Shown here: piece by piece, positions 1-6,763 of the stretch
Layout: each line of letters starts with the position of its first letter
Position numbering within the stretch: the first letter of the stretch is position 1
The notes under the pieces: model-generated
Told to the model about the DNA's origin: nothing
The model's database searches: none
The model's input: the letters and a program-made list of their open reading frames with translations, nothing else
Position numbers and translations under genes: made by a program
Source of the DNA: Pirellulaceae bacterium
GTDB lineage: Bacteria > Planctomycetota > Planctomycetia > Pirellulales > Pirellulaceae
Direction of reading: 5' to 3'
Length of the DNA: 6,995 nt
Assembly: GCA_013002105.1 (NCBI GenBank)
Contig: JABDKS010000337.1
Span: 1-6,995 of the forward strand

Positions 1-2
1 GC

Positions 3-1334
3 GTTTCCGAGCCACAGACTGCCGTCGCATTCGAAGCCTGCCGGATTCAGGTCATCGATTCGGACAACGGTTGGCCTGTACCGCTGGTGGAACTGCGAAC
101 GACGCACGGCGTTCGTTTTGTGTCGGATAATGCCGGCATCGTTGCGTTTGATCTACCGGAGTTAATGAACACGGAAACGTGGTTTCATGTCCACGGGCAC
201 GGGTACTCGGTTAAGGAGGACGGGATTGGCTATTACGGCGTACGACTGGTTCCCAAGTCGGGTCAATCGCTGACGATCAAAGTGGACCGTCACTTGGCTG
301 CCAAGCGGTTGGGGCGAATCACCGGTGGTGGACTATTCGCCGAAAGTCAAAAGTTGGGGGAGCACACAGACTGGAGCGAGCAAGGAATCCTGGGATGTGA
401 CAGCGTGCAAAACGCGGTACACAATGGCCGCCTGGTTTGGGGATGGGGAGACACGGTGTTGCCGCACTATCCGCTCGGGCGTTTTCACATGATCGGTGCG
501 ACGACGTCGCTCGCGCCGTTGAAATCATTCCAGCCACCCATTGGACTGCGATACGATTACGTCAAGGACGATCGTGGTGTGCCCGTAAATGTCGCAGAAC
601 TCGCCGGCGACGGACCGACTTGGCTGAGCGGTTACGTCAGTCTGCCGGATCAAAAGGGCGGACAGCAACTCGTGGCGACTTATTCCAAAATACGTCCGCC
701 ATTAACCGAGTACGAAAAGGGACTTTGCGTTTGGAATCAACATCAGTCGCGGTTCGAAAAGTTGAAAACACTTTGGACTCGATCGCCGCAGCAGCCAGAG
801 CCGCCACCGAGTCCGCATGGTCACGCTGTGTTTTGGACCGACAACGACAAGCAGCGGTGGGTGTTGTTCGGTGATCCGTTTGTGACACTGAAATGTCCGG
901 CGACTTTCGAGGCATGGTCGAACCCGGATTCCTGGATCCAACTTACACCGCAAAAAACAGTTCCGGTCTCCGAATCGACCCTTCAAGTTCGACCGCATCG
1001 TGGCGCGATCGCTTGGAACGACTTTCGCAACAAGTGGGTCACCGTGTTTACCGAGCTTGGTGGCGAGTCTTCGTACCTGGGCGAGATTTGGTACGCCGAG
1101 TCGGATCAGCCCGACGGGCCTTGGGCCAACGCGGTCAAAGTGGTGACGCATGATCAGTATTCGTTTTACAACCCGCAGTTGCACTGCGAGTTCACTCCGG
1201 CCGGGTCACCGATTTTGCTGTTCGAGGCGACGTACACACACACGTTTTCAGAAAACACTGAACCAACGCCGCGACACGACTACAACCAAGTGCTGTACCG
1301 ATTGGATTTGGATGAAATGAAACCGTCTCAGTGA
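3..1334 (+). CDS. Five-bladed beta-propeller glycosidase-like protein with N-terminal regulatory-like domain, 5'-partial
   Basis: The frame is open to the left window edge, so the true start lies upstream. The GTG at 87 is an internal valine codon, because the protein-like reading continues before it (ending VIDSDNGWPVPLVELRTTHG). 443 residues are visible. Counting from the first visible codon, about 12-95 look like a carboxypeptidase-regulatory or Ig-like beta domain. The rest, from about 107, has repeating aromatic/acidic strands typical of five-bladed propellers (GH43/GH32/GH130 or DUF4185-like): GCDSVQNAVHNGRLVWGWGD near 131-150, HAVFWTDNDKQRWVLFGDP near 274-291, and IWYAESDQPDGPW near 362-374. 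It ends with a simple TGA after a Ser-Gln tail. The fold is inferred from these patterns. Catalytic residues cannot be assigned with confidence, so activity on glycans is a guess. The signal peptide, if any, is outside the window. It converges with the downstream minus-strand gene. Confidence 0.8.
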   Translation, partial: VSEPQTAVAFEACRIQVIDSDNGWPVPLVELRTTHGVRFVSDNAGIVAFDLPELMNTETWFHVHGHGYSVKEDGIGYYGVRLVPKSGQSLTIKVDRHLAAKRLGRITGGGLFAESQKLGEHTDWSEQGILGCDSVQNAVHNGRLVWGWGDTVLPHYPLGRFHMIGATTSLAPLKSFQPPIGLRYDYVKDDRGVPVNVAELAGDGPTWLSGYVSLPDQKGGQQLVATYSKIRPPLTEYEKGLCVWNQHQSRFEKLKTLWTRSPQQPEPPPSPHGHAVFWTDNDKQRWVLFGDPFVTLKCPATFEAWSNPDSWIQLTPQKTVPVSESTLQVRPHRGAIAWNDFRNKWVTVFTELGGESSYLGEIWYAESDQPDGPWANAVKVVTHDQYSFYNPQLHCEFTPAGSPILLFEATYTHTFSENTEPTPRHDYNQVLYRLDLDEMKPSQ

Positions 1335-1364
1335 GTTGCGATTCGTCCCGGACTGCCGGCGTGC

Positions 1365-1388
1365 TGGACGTCCATTCTGGATCAGAAT
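1365..1388. terminator. Possible bidirectional terminator between convergent genes
   Basis: The 57-bp gap between the two convergent stop codons contains a perfect 10-bp palindrome, TGGACGTCCA (1365-1374). It shares its last base with a hairpin of 6-bp arms, ATTCTG and CAGAAT (1374-1379 and 1383-1388), around a 3-nt loop. No T-tract follows on either strand, so intrinsic termination is unproven. The location is where a shared terminator would be expected. Confidence 0.3.
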
Positions 1389-1391
1389 CGA

Positions 1392-2231
1392 TCAAGCAGT
1401 CGACACGGCGGTTGAATCACCATCGATCGATGGCGGGGGATCATCTTTTACTTCGTTGGCCCAGACGCCTTTTTCGGTCGAAATCGCGTCACCGGTGAAC
1501 GTTGCGAATGCAACGTCGGCGGCATCGCGTCCGACGCCAATACGAATCAGCTTGTTGGTCGGAGCCAACTGGGTCGGGTCAAAAAGGTACCACTGTCCAT
1601 CCAAGAAGGCTTCCATGAAGCCGTGGAAATCGGGTGGTTCCAGGTCGACGGCGTAGCCGGCGACATAACGTGCCGGGATGCCGTTGCTGCGACACAACGT
1701 AATCGCCAAGTGGGCGTAGTCACGGCAAACGCCAGTGCGTTGCAACAGCACATCCGCTGCGGTGGTTGTCAATGTTGTGCTGCCCGGCGTGTAGTCCAGG
1801 TGGCTATGAACCCAATCGCAAATCGCTTGAACACGTCCGAATCCTTTCTCGAGTTGCCCGAATTCCTCGAATGCAAACCGCGCCAGCAGTTCGCTTTCGC
1901 AGTAGCGACTGGGGTTCAAATAGGTCAAGACTTCCGGCGGCATATCCGAAGCATCCGATTCGCCCACATTCGTCGTCGGTAGCGTGATGGGTGAAAGCTC
2001 GACCGTTGCGCGATACGAAATAGTTAACTCGCATGGTTGGGCAACCATCCGATGCAGCGAGTTTCCTTCGAGTCCGATCTGGTATTGCTGGAGATCGCGT
2101 TTGGGCGTGATCTGTAATTGTTCGTGCGTGACGTCTTGGTGGGCCGTTCTGGCCGCAACAATCTGAAGCAAGAATACTGTCGGCTGTCGGACTTCGTAGC
2201 CCAGTTCACAGCCAACAAGAATGGTAGACAT
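1392..2231 (-). CDS. Transglutaminase-like family protein (cysteine peptidase fold)
   Basis: A 279-residue protein. Residues about 1-85 form the beta-rich N-terminal domain typical of bacterial transglutaminase-like proteins, and about 130-222 form the papain-like core. The catalytic triad can be read directly: Cys169 in TGVCRDYAH, His203 in DFHGFMEAFLDG and Asp218 in WYLFDPT. The preceding helix with SRYCESELLARFAFEEFG (108-125) is also characteristic of the family. No signal peptide or membrane segment is seen, so it is probably cytoplasmic. Relatives act as proteases, amidases or protein crosslinkers, and the substrate here cannot be told. The C-terminal tail (about 260-279) is acidic and Ser/Thr/Pro-rich and looks disordered. 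The ATG at 2231 is preceded only by a weak purine run (GAAAG), with no strong ribosome binding site. The gene lies 262 bp downstream of the glycoside hydrolase on the same strand, and the gap makes co-transcription doubtful. Confidence 0.88.
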   Translation of the reverse strand: MSTILVGCELGYEVRQPTVFLLQIVAARTAHQDVTHEQLQITPKRDLQQYQIGLEGNSLHRMVAQPCELTISYRATVELSPITLPTTNVGESDASDMPPEVLTYLNPSRYCESELLARFAFEEFGQLEKGFGRVQAICDWVHSHLDYTPGSTTLTTTAADVLLQRTGVCRDYAHLAITLCRSNGIPARYVAGYAVDLEPPDFHGFMEAFLDGQWYLFDPTQLAPTNKLIRIGVGRDAADVAFATFTGDAISTEKGVWANEVKDDPPPSIDGDSTAVSTA

Positions 2232-2239
2232 GGAATATT

Positions 2240-2380
2240 TCTTTCAGCAAAAAGGTAGTCGAGGCGTTTCGTGTTCCCCAGTAAGCCCGGACTTCTCCAG
2301 GCAACGACTCTCCAGCCGTAGGGATTGTGCGTACCAGTCGTTAGCGTTCCGGCGGCAGGTAAGGATCCGTTACAAACAGT
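2240..2380. repeat. Candidate dispersed intergenic repeat with imperfect hairpin
   Basis: This fills most of the 262-bp gene-free gap between the hydrolase stop (2494) and the transglutaminase start (2231). It contains paired arms AACGACT (2303-2309) and AGTCGTT (2336-2342), flanked by CCGGA (2287-2291) and TCCGG (2348-2352). Together these can fold into a stem with an internal loop. Read on the minus strand, one frame gives peptide text such as YGWRVVAWRSPGLLGNTKR, which from memory resembles short spurious ORFs recurring in Rhodopirellula-type genomes. That recollection is unverified, and only one copy lies in this window. Near the hydrolase stop, TCCGC (2470-2474) and GCGGA (2489-2493) can form a weak hairpin, too poor to call a terminator. 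I see no other gene or clear promoter in the gap. Confidence 0.35.
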
Positions 2381-2493
2381 CGACGTGGTATTGTTTCTTG
2401 ACTTGGTAGACCAGGGAGCAGGATGCCTTAGGTGAGCATTTCTTGTTCCCATTGACTAGCAGTAATCAGTCCGCTGGCCACACTTTTTGCGGA

Positions 2494-5070
2494 TCATTGC
2501 AGTTCGTACCACAACGTGCGGTGCTCTGGTCCGACCTTGATCGTCAGCGTGGTGCCATCAAACACCGTCGGGATTTCCGACTGTCGCTGGCCTTGACTGT
2601 CCAGGGCGAAGCAGCGGCGTGCTTTTTTACTCGGTAACCTGATCGTCAAATCGAAACTGGTGACCATCGTCGGTCCATGTCCCCATTGGGTGCCCACACT
2701 CGTTCGTTCGGCATTCCATTTCATCGCCTGGTTTTCGCTGCGTGACGCGGCCAGCAGGACGATGCTCTTGGCGTTGTGCAACGATTGGCCATCGCTGCTG
2801 CTCAGTAGAACCAGCCCGTAGTTGGGATCGGCGGCACCGACGTGGATACTGGTTTCGCCAACTTGAAAATCACTTGCAGCGATCGTGCCCCAGACGCCTT
2901 GGGACGCTGGCGTGTTCAATCGGATGGTCCCGTGCGTCGGTGGTGTTGATTCCCAGATGACTTGGCCGTCGGGCGAGCGGAGATTCGTCGCGTCGGGCAG
3001 TTTTTGGTTTGCCTGCGTTTCAGCCTCCGCCGAAACGCTCAAGCGATGTGACAACGCCAGCGTGCCATCGACAGGCGCATCGGGTGTGCTGACAATTTCG
3101 TCGGTCAGCGGTTTGACGTCACCGCGCAAAAACAGATTTGCAAATTGGCTCAACGCGGCCAGTTTGACCGGTTGACCATTGAAACTGAAAAAGTTGTTGG
3201 CTTCGTCGCGAAAGAAGGGGCTTTCGTTCAATGAGTCGTCACCGCCCGGTCGGCTGAAAGCGTCGTAGTCAAAGAAAAAGACTCCGTCCCAATCTTGCAG
3301 TGACGCCAGGATGGCCGCCATCGGAACACAACCACTCGACGGCGGGCCCGGTTCGGGATAGTTCCATTCCGAAAGTGTCATCGGCTTGCCACGGACACGC
3401 CAAGGCGTCCGCATCAACAACGAATTGGCCGGCCATTGCGACCGTGTCGGATCCGCCTCCATTGGTTCATTTCCTACCGTCCAGCGACTCGCACTCCACG
3501 GGGCATCGGATGGGAACATCGGGTGATGCCAGTAATTGTGCAAGTCGACAAAGTCGTTGGCTTCGGCATGAACACGATGGTCGTGGTAATTCACTTGACT
3601 GGCGGTGATCGGTACCTTGACGCCGAGTTTGCGGAGGTAGGTTTTCAACTCTTTGACCCAGGCCAGTTCGGTATCGACCATGAACTGCCGCATGTCCTGA
3701 TGCGCGACCACCGGCCAGTTCGCTTCGGGAATACCGATGGACTTGCTGGCCAATGATTGACCATCGGGCAGCGGATCGGCCTCGGCACCGCGCCGCAGTG
3801 ACACATCGGCGAATTCAATCGGCGTGACGTCGTCACCGATGCTGAATACCAGTCGTGCGTCATGGGAGATCGATTCAGTCGGGAAGATGATTCGTTTGAC
3901 CCGCGTCCACTCTGGTGTGCTTGGTGGATTTTCGAACAAACCAAGATCCCGCCAGTTGCCGCCCGCCGCGGTACTCAGTTCGACTTGATAGGAGCGTCGC
4001 GCGTCCGACCGGACCCAGTACGACAACGTCAGTGGTTGGTTCTTTTCGACAGAGAGATTGTCGCGGAGTAATTGTTGTTCGTAGTTTTGCGGGGTCGTGT
4101 GCTTTGGCATCAAGCGGATCGCCGTTTGATCGTCGGGTCCAGGCACTGCAAATTTCGACGGCAAACCGTCATCGGGCTCATTGATATACCAGCCTCCCAG
4201 ACCGTCACTCCATGCCGCATTTGCAAAAACGTGGTCACCCAGTTTGGGTTGGCCCTCGTTCCACGACTTTTGGAGCGTCGGTTGGTCGGTGTACCGATCC
4301 TGCAGCCATTCGTTCCACCGTTGAATCAGAGACGCTTGAAAACGCGGCGACATCGTTCGGTAAAGGTCATAGCCTTTGACGCTGAAGAAGTTCTCATTGA
4401 GCATTTCGATGATCGCGATTCCGGCATCATCAACCCGTGCTTTGTTGCCGCGATAAGGGTTGCGATGGGTTAACAGGTCGTGACAGTACCGTTTGACTTC
4501 CGCCTGGACATCGCGATCGTAGTACATCACCCACTTATTGGACGCCGCCCACCAAGGCAGGTTTTTTGGTTCGGCCGGGAATCCTTCTCGTGGCGACAGC
4601 GTGCGTGACACGTGCAAATTCAGGTTGGCAAAAATCCCTTGCTCGTGCAGTCGGGCCAGAAAGTAATCGAGTCGATCAACCATCTCCGCGTCCAAGTGCC
4701 GGACGCCGTTGTCATCCACAGCTGCCCAAATGCCGTTGGGCGCATTTTGCATATCCATGTGATGAAATCGGACCGCGTTGACGCCCAGTTTTGCCAAGTG
4801 CGGCGCGATTCGATCTGCTTCGTCGTGCGTGGGAAAATTCGCACCGAAGCAAAGGTTCACACCCCAGAACCGAATACGTCGGTCACCGCGATGGAAGTGC
4901 CCATCGCGCACGGTGACGAACGGATCGGCATCGATGGGCCCACCCAGCAGCACGTTGCGACTGGTGACGCTGGGGACACCGTCATCACCGGGAATCACAA
5001 AGGGGAACGATTGAGCCGACACGACGTCAGTCAGCAATAAACTACTCAGGACAATCGCAATGCGTAACAA
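2494..5070 (-). CDS. Secreted clan GH-A-like (GH5-type) glycoside hydrolase with inserted carbohydrate-binding-like domain
   Basis: An 858-residue protein predicted to hydrolyse a glycan outside the cytoplasm. Residues 1-19 are a Sec signal peptide with likely cleavage after VVSA. The TIM barrel begins near 50 (IRFWGVNLCFGANFP at 66-80, then GVNAVRFHHMD at 96-106). Expected GH-A residues are readable: Arg101, Asn225-Glu226 in IEMLNEN (acid/base), His511 and Tyr513 in DLHNYW, and Glu568 in LSEWNYPEP (nucleophile). Between the two glutamates, about 279-428 form a jelly-roll-like insert, with the CBM_4_9-style strand NLSVEKNQPLTLSYWVRSDA at 338-357. After the barrel (to about 650) comes a C-terminal beta-rich region to 858. 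The start is TTG at 5070: it gives the signal peptide, has GGAG 8 nt upstream, and the next Met is at 105. It lies 24 bp downstream of the methyltransferase stop, so the two are probably co-transcribed. Substrate is unknown. Family assignment is by motif, so a GH-A family other than GH5 is possible. Confidence 0.85.
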   Translation of the reverse strand: MLRIAIVLSSLLLTDVVSAQSFPFVIPGDDGVPSVTSRNVLLGGPIDADPFVTVRDGHFHRGDRRIRFWGVNLCFGANFPTHDEADRIAPHLAKLGVNAVRFHHMDMQNAPNGIWAAVDDNGVRHLDAEMVDRLDYFLARLHEQGIFANLNLHVSRTLSPREGFPAEPKNLPWWAASNKWVMYYDRDVQAEVKRYCHDLLTHRNPYRGNKARVDDAGIAIIEMLNENFFSVKGYDLYRTMSPRFQASLIQRWNEWLQDRYTDQPTLQKSWNEGQPKLGDHVFANAAWSDGLGGWYINEPDDGLPSKFAVPGPDDQTAIRLMPKHTTPQNYEQQLLRDNLSVEKNQPLTLSYWVRSDARRSYQVELSTAAGGNWRDLGLFENPPSTPEWTRVKRIIFPTESISHDARLVFSIGDDVTPIEFADVSLRRGAEADPLPDGQSLASKSIGIPEANWPVVAHQDMRQFMVDTELAWVKELKTYLRKLGVKVPITASQVNYHDHRVHAEANDFVDLHNYWHHPMFPSDAPWSASRWTVGNEPMEADPTRSQWPANSLLMRTPWRVRGKPMTLSEWNYPEPGPPSSGCVPMAAILASLQDWDGVFFFDYDAFSRPGGDDSLNESPFFRDEANNFFSFNGQPVKLAALSQFANLFLRGDVKPLTDEIVSTPDAPVDGTLALSHRLSVSAEAETQANQKLPDATNLRSPDGQVIWESTPPTHGTIRLNTPASQGVWGTIAASDFQVGETSIHVGAADPNYGLVLLSSSDGQSLHNAKSIVLLAASRSENQAMKWNAERTSVGTQWGHGPTMVTSFDLTIRLPSKKARRCFALDSQGQRQSEIPTVFDGTTLTIKVGPEHRTLWYELQ

Positions 5071-5078
5071 GTTGGGTT

Positions 5079-5082
5079 CTCC
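5079..5082 (-). promoter_or_regulatory. Ribosome binding site deciding the TTG start of the glycoside hydrolase
   Basis: GGAG on the minus strand ends 8 nt before the TTG at 5070, inside the 24-bp gap after the methyltransferase stop. With the signal peptide that begins at this TTG, it supports the non-ATG start. Confidence 0.6.
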
Positions 5083-5094
5083 GCAGCGTGCGAG

Positions 5095-6108
5095 TTATTT
5101 AATTCCGACGACCATAGAATCGGGACCGGCGAGATGTTCGACACGGATTTCGCGAAAACCGGCATCCCGCATCCAGCCGGCACAGTCAGCTCCGGTGTAG
5201 TCGAAACCGCCGCTGGTTTCGATCAACATATTCAGACTCATCAATAAACCGAACACGTTCTGGGATCGGTCATCGTCAATCAACGCTTCGTACACGATGA
5301 TTGCTCCACCGTTGGGGACCGCATCGTAGACTTTGCCGATCAGCATCCGTTTCTCATCCAAGTCCCAGTCATGCAGGATGTGGCCCATCATGATCACGTC
5401 GACCTTGGGTAACGGCTCGTTGAAAAAGTCGCCCGCTTGAAAACGCAGTCGGTTGGAAAGATTGTTTTGAGCAACGTATTGGCTAAAAATCGGCTCGGCT
5501 TTGGGCAGGTCAAATCCGATTCCTTCCAAGTGCTCGTTCTCCAATGCGACTTGGACCGCCAGATCTCCCTGTGCGGTGCCCACATCAGCGAACGTTGTGT
5601 AGTCACTCCAGGGGAATTTTTGAGCGATGGCTTGATTAGCACCGCGACTGAGTCCGGTCATCGCGCTGAGGAAATGCTGCAGGCGGGATTCGTCAGCATA
5701 GAGGCCTTCGAAGAACGATTGCTCACCGGTTTTCATTTCGCTTTGCGGTTGTCCGGTTCGCAGCGCCTCGGTCAGATTTCCCCAGAACCCGAACAATCGC
5801 TCGCTGGCCATTTCCAGAATGCCGCCGATATAGGACGGTTTGTTTTTGTCCAAGAAGAAATCAGCGTCGGCGGAGTTCTTATAAACGCCATTCTCGCGAA
5901 CCAAGAAACCCAGGGCCACTAACGCATCCAAAAAATCACGCGCCGAACGCGGATGCAGATTCAATTTCGATTGCAGGGCCTCCAAATCGGCAGGTTGCTT
6001 AGCAAGTTCCGTGAACAATCCGATCTCCACGGCACTCAGCAACGTTTTGGACGGCCAAAACCCAAGCCCGACCTGCATAATTTTTTCAGCAGTTGGTTGA
6101 TGATTCAT
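5095..6108 (-). CDS. SAM-dependent O-methyltransferase (plant COMT/hydroxyneurosporene-type family)
   Basis: A 337-residue protein expected to transfer a methyl group from S-adenosylmethionine to a hydroxyl on a small molecule. Residues about 10-85 are the winged-helix dimerisation domain ([14 protein letters not shown], then [16 protein letters not shown]). Residues about 165-337 are the Rossmann methyltransferase domain: motif [13 protein letters not shown] (173-184), an acidic residue after strand 2 in GIGFDLP (Asp200), GDFF (226-229), and [12 protein letters not shown] (243-254), whose His246 is the expected catalytic base. Motif I is DVGTAQG instead of the commoner DVGGGxG. Length is normal for the family. 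The ATG at 6108 has AGGAG 6 nt upstream. No signal peptide is seen, so it is cytoplasmic. It is the first gene of a probable operon with the secreted hydrolase. No pigment, quinone or polyketide gene lies nearby, so the substrate cannot be named. Confidence 0.9.
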   Translation of the reverse strand: MNHQPTAEKIMQVGLGFWPSKTLLSAVEIGLFTELAKQPADLEALQSKLNLHPRSARDFLDALVALGFLVRENGVYKNSADADFFLDKNKPSYIGGILEMASERLFGFWGNLTEALRTGQPQSEMKTGEQSFFEGLYADESRLQHFLSAMTGLSRGANQAIAQKFPWSDYTTFADVGTAQGDLAVQVALENEHLEGIGFDLPKAEPIFSQYVAQNNLSNRLRFQAGDFFNEPLPKVDVIMMGHILHDWDLDEKRMLIGKVYDAVPNGGAIIVYEALIDDDRSQNVFGLLMSLNMLIETSGGFDYTGADCAGWMRDAGFREIRVEHLAGPDSMVVGIK

Positions 6109-6114
6109 GACAGG

Positions 6115-6119
6115 CTCCT
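6115..6119 (-). promoter_or_regulatory. Ribosome binding site of the methyltransferase
   Basis: A strong AGGAG lies on the minus strand 6 nt before the ATG at 6108. It overlaps the proximal copy of the direct repeat at 6118-6153, so anything binding that repeat could affect translation. Confidence 0.65.
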
Positions 6120-6153
6120 AATGTGACAAACGTTCTAATGCGGTGAGTGACAA
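6118..6153. repeat. Interrupted direct repeat in the methyltransferase leader
   Basis: Read on the plus strand, CTAATG joined to GTGACAA with one shared base (6118-6129) recurs as CTAATG (6135-6140) and GTGACAA (6147-6153), with extra bases between the two halves in the second copy. The two GTGACAA units start 24 bp apart. The repeat lies between the proposed transcription start and the ribosome binding site, a position where an operator or leader signal could act. It may also be chance. Confidence 0.35.
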
Positions 6154-6163
6154 CATTGCCTGC

Positions 6164-6192
6164 ATCATATCAATCGGTGATGGCTATGTCCC
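6164..6192 (-). promoter_or_regulatory. Sigma70-like promoter candidate for the methyltransferase-hydrolase operon
   Basis: On the minus strand a GGGACA box (6187-6192, 4 of 6 consensus) is followed by exactly 17 bp and then TATGAT (6164-6169, 5 of 6). Transcription would begin near 6157, giving a leader of about 50 nt before the ATG at 6108. Planctomycete promoters often match the E. coli consensus poorly, so this is a candidate only. Confidence 0.4.
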
Positions 6193-6254
6193 GTTTTGCG
6201 GATGGTTTCCGATGTGAGCGATGGCCAGAAGTTATGTTCACCTTCGCCACGGTG

Positions 6255-6267
6255 CGGCTTGCAGCCG
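6255..6267. other. Short hairpin in the divergent intergenic region
   Basis: CGGCT and AGCCG pair around a 3-nt loop. An alternative, longer pairing of CTTCG (6242-6246) with CGAAG (6266-6270) would compete with it. No T-tract follows. Otherwise the region between the methyltransferase start and the small membrane gene holds only the promoter and repeat candidates listed here. Confidence 0.2.
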
Positions 6268-6271
6268 AAGA

Positions 6272-6302
6272 TTCGAATTGAATGGTTGGGTGACGGTACA
6301 AT
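6272..6302 (+). promoter_or_regulatory. Weak promoter candidate for the small membrane protein gene
   Basis: TACAAT (6297-6302) matches the -10 consensus at 5 of 6 positions. The only upstream partner is TTCGAA (6272-6277), a poor -35 with a long 19-bp spacer. A start near 6309 would leave a leader of about 50 nt before the ATG at 6357. Confidence 0.25.
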
Positions 6303-6356
6303 GAAACGTGGTAAGTACGGTTCGATTTTTACGTGAAGCCCGCCGGCAGCAGCCTC

Positions 6357-6701
6357 ATGCGATTTCCGAAGTTGCGTTTTTCGATTCGAACGGTGCTGGT
6401 GGTCACGGCGGTGGCCGCTTTGGCTACTTTCTGGATTGTGACCCCGACGGTGCGGGCTCGGCAGTTCGCCGCTGCGATCGACGAGCGTGATCACGACAGG
6501 TTTGCCCGGCAATTGCGATTGGATACGACAGAGGATGCACGAGCGCAACTGTCCGCAATTACTGGCGGTTGCGAACTGGAACCTTGGACATGGCAACAGC
6601 TCATTGGGGGAACACGCTATGTTATGGTTTGGCGAGGCTGGGCAGGCGGCGATCGCTACGAAGTCGGTTGCGTTCACACCCGGGCCGCCTGGTCCTACTG
6701 A
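6357..6701 (+). CDS. Small single-pass membrane protein, planctomycete RFSIRT-type, hypothetical
   Basis: A 114-residue protein from the ATG at 6357. It opens with a basic stretch, MRFPKLRFSIRT, then a hydrophobic segment (about 12-30, VLVVTAVAALATFWIV), giving one N-terminal membrane anchor. A soluble region of about 85 residues follows, rich in Arg/Asp and then Trp (WTWQQLIGG, VMVWRGWAGG). The basic RFSIRT motif ahead of one membrane helix is common in uncharacterised planctomycete proteins, and its function is unknown. An in-frame GTG at 6333 would add 8 residues (MKPAGSSL). Neither start has a recognisable ribosome binding site. I prefer the ATG because it begins directly at the conserved basic motif. 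It lies 62 bp upstream of the Tat/NHL gene on the same strand and may be co-transcribed with it. Confidence 0.7.
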   Translation: MRFPKLRFSIRTVLVVTAVAALATFWIVTPTVRARQFAAAIDERDHDRFARQLRLDTTEDARAQLSAITGGCELEPWTWQQLIGGTRYVMVWRGWAGGDRYEVGCVHTRAAWSY

Positions 6702-6750
6702 GGCGCCGGTCGACCACTGGTTCGTACTCGACGTGCTGTTTACCCGCAAA

Positions 6751-6754
6751 AGGA
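6751..6754 (+). promoter_or_regulatory. Ribosome binding site of the Tat-signal NHL protein
   Basis: AGGA within a purine-rich run sits 9 nt before the ATG at 6764 and supports that start over the in-frame ATG at 6785. Confidence 0.5.
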
Positions 6755-6763
6755 ATCCCCACC

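Noticed and set aside
437..874. Plus-strand open frame of 145 codons inside the propeller gene
   Set aside because: It is an out-of-frame, Arg/Ala-rich reading fully inside a gene with clear propeller motifs.
2336..2352. AGTCGTTAGCG considered as an integron attC core site
   Set aside because: The bases after GTT do not fit the GTTRRRY core, and there is no integrase or cassette array.
2024..2452. Minus-strand open frame of 142 codons spanning the gap and the start of the transglutaminase gene
   Set aside because: It overlaps the start of the transglutaminase gene out of frame. The rest reads through the repeat-like spacer and is more likely a spurious translation of it.
4612..5040. Plus-strand open frame of 142 codons opposite the N-terminal part of the glycoside hydrolase
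   Set aside because: The minus strand carries a signal peptide and conserved barrel motifs here, and the plus-strand reading shows no family pattern.
6301..6336. Eleven-codon open frame (MKRGKYGSIFT) whose TGA overlaps the GTG at 6333, a possible leader peptide
   Set aside because: It has no ribosome binding site, and its ATG overlaps the proposed -10 box, so it would lie upstream of the transcript start.
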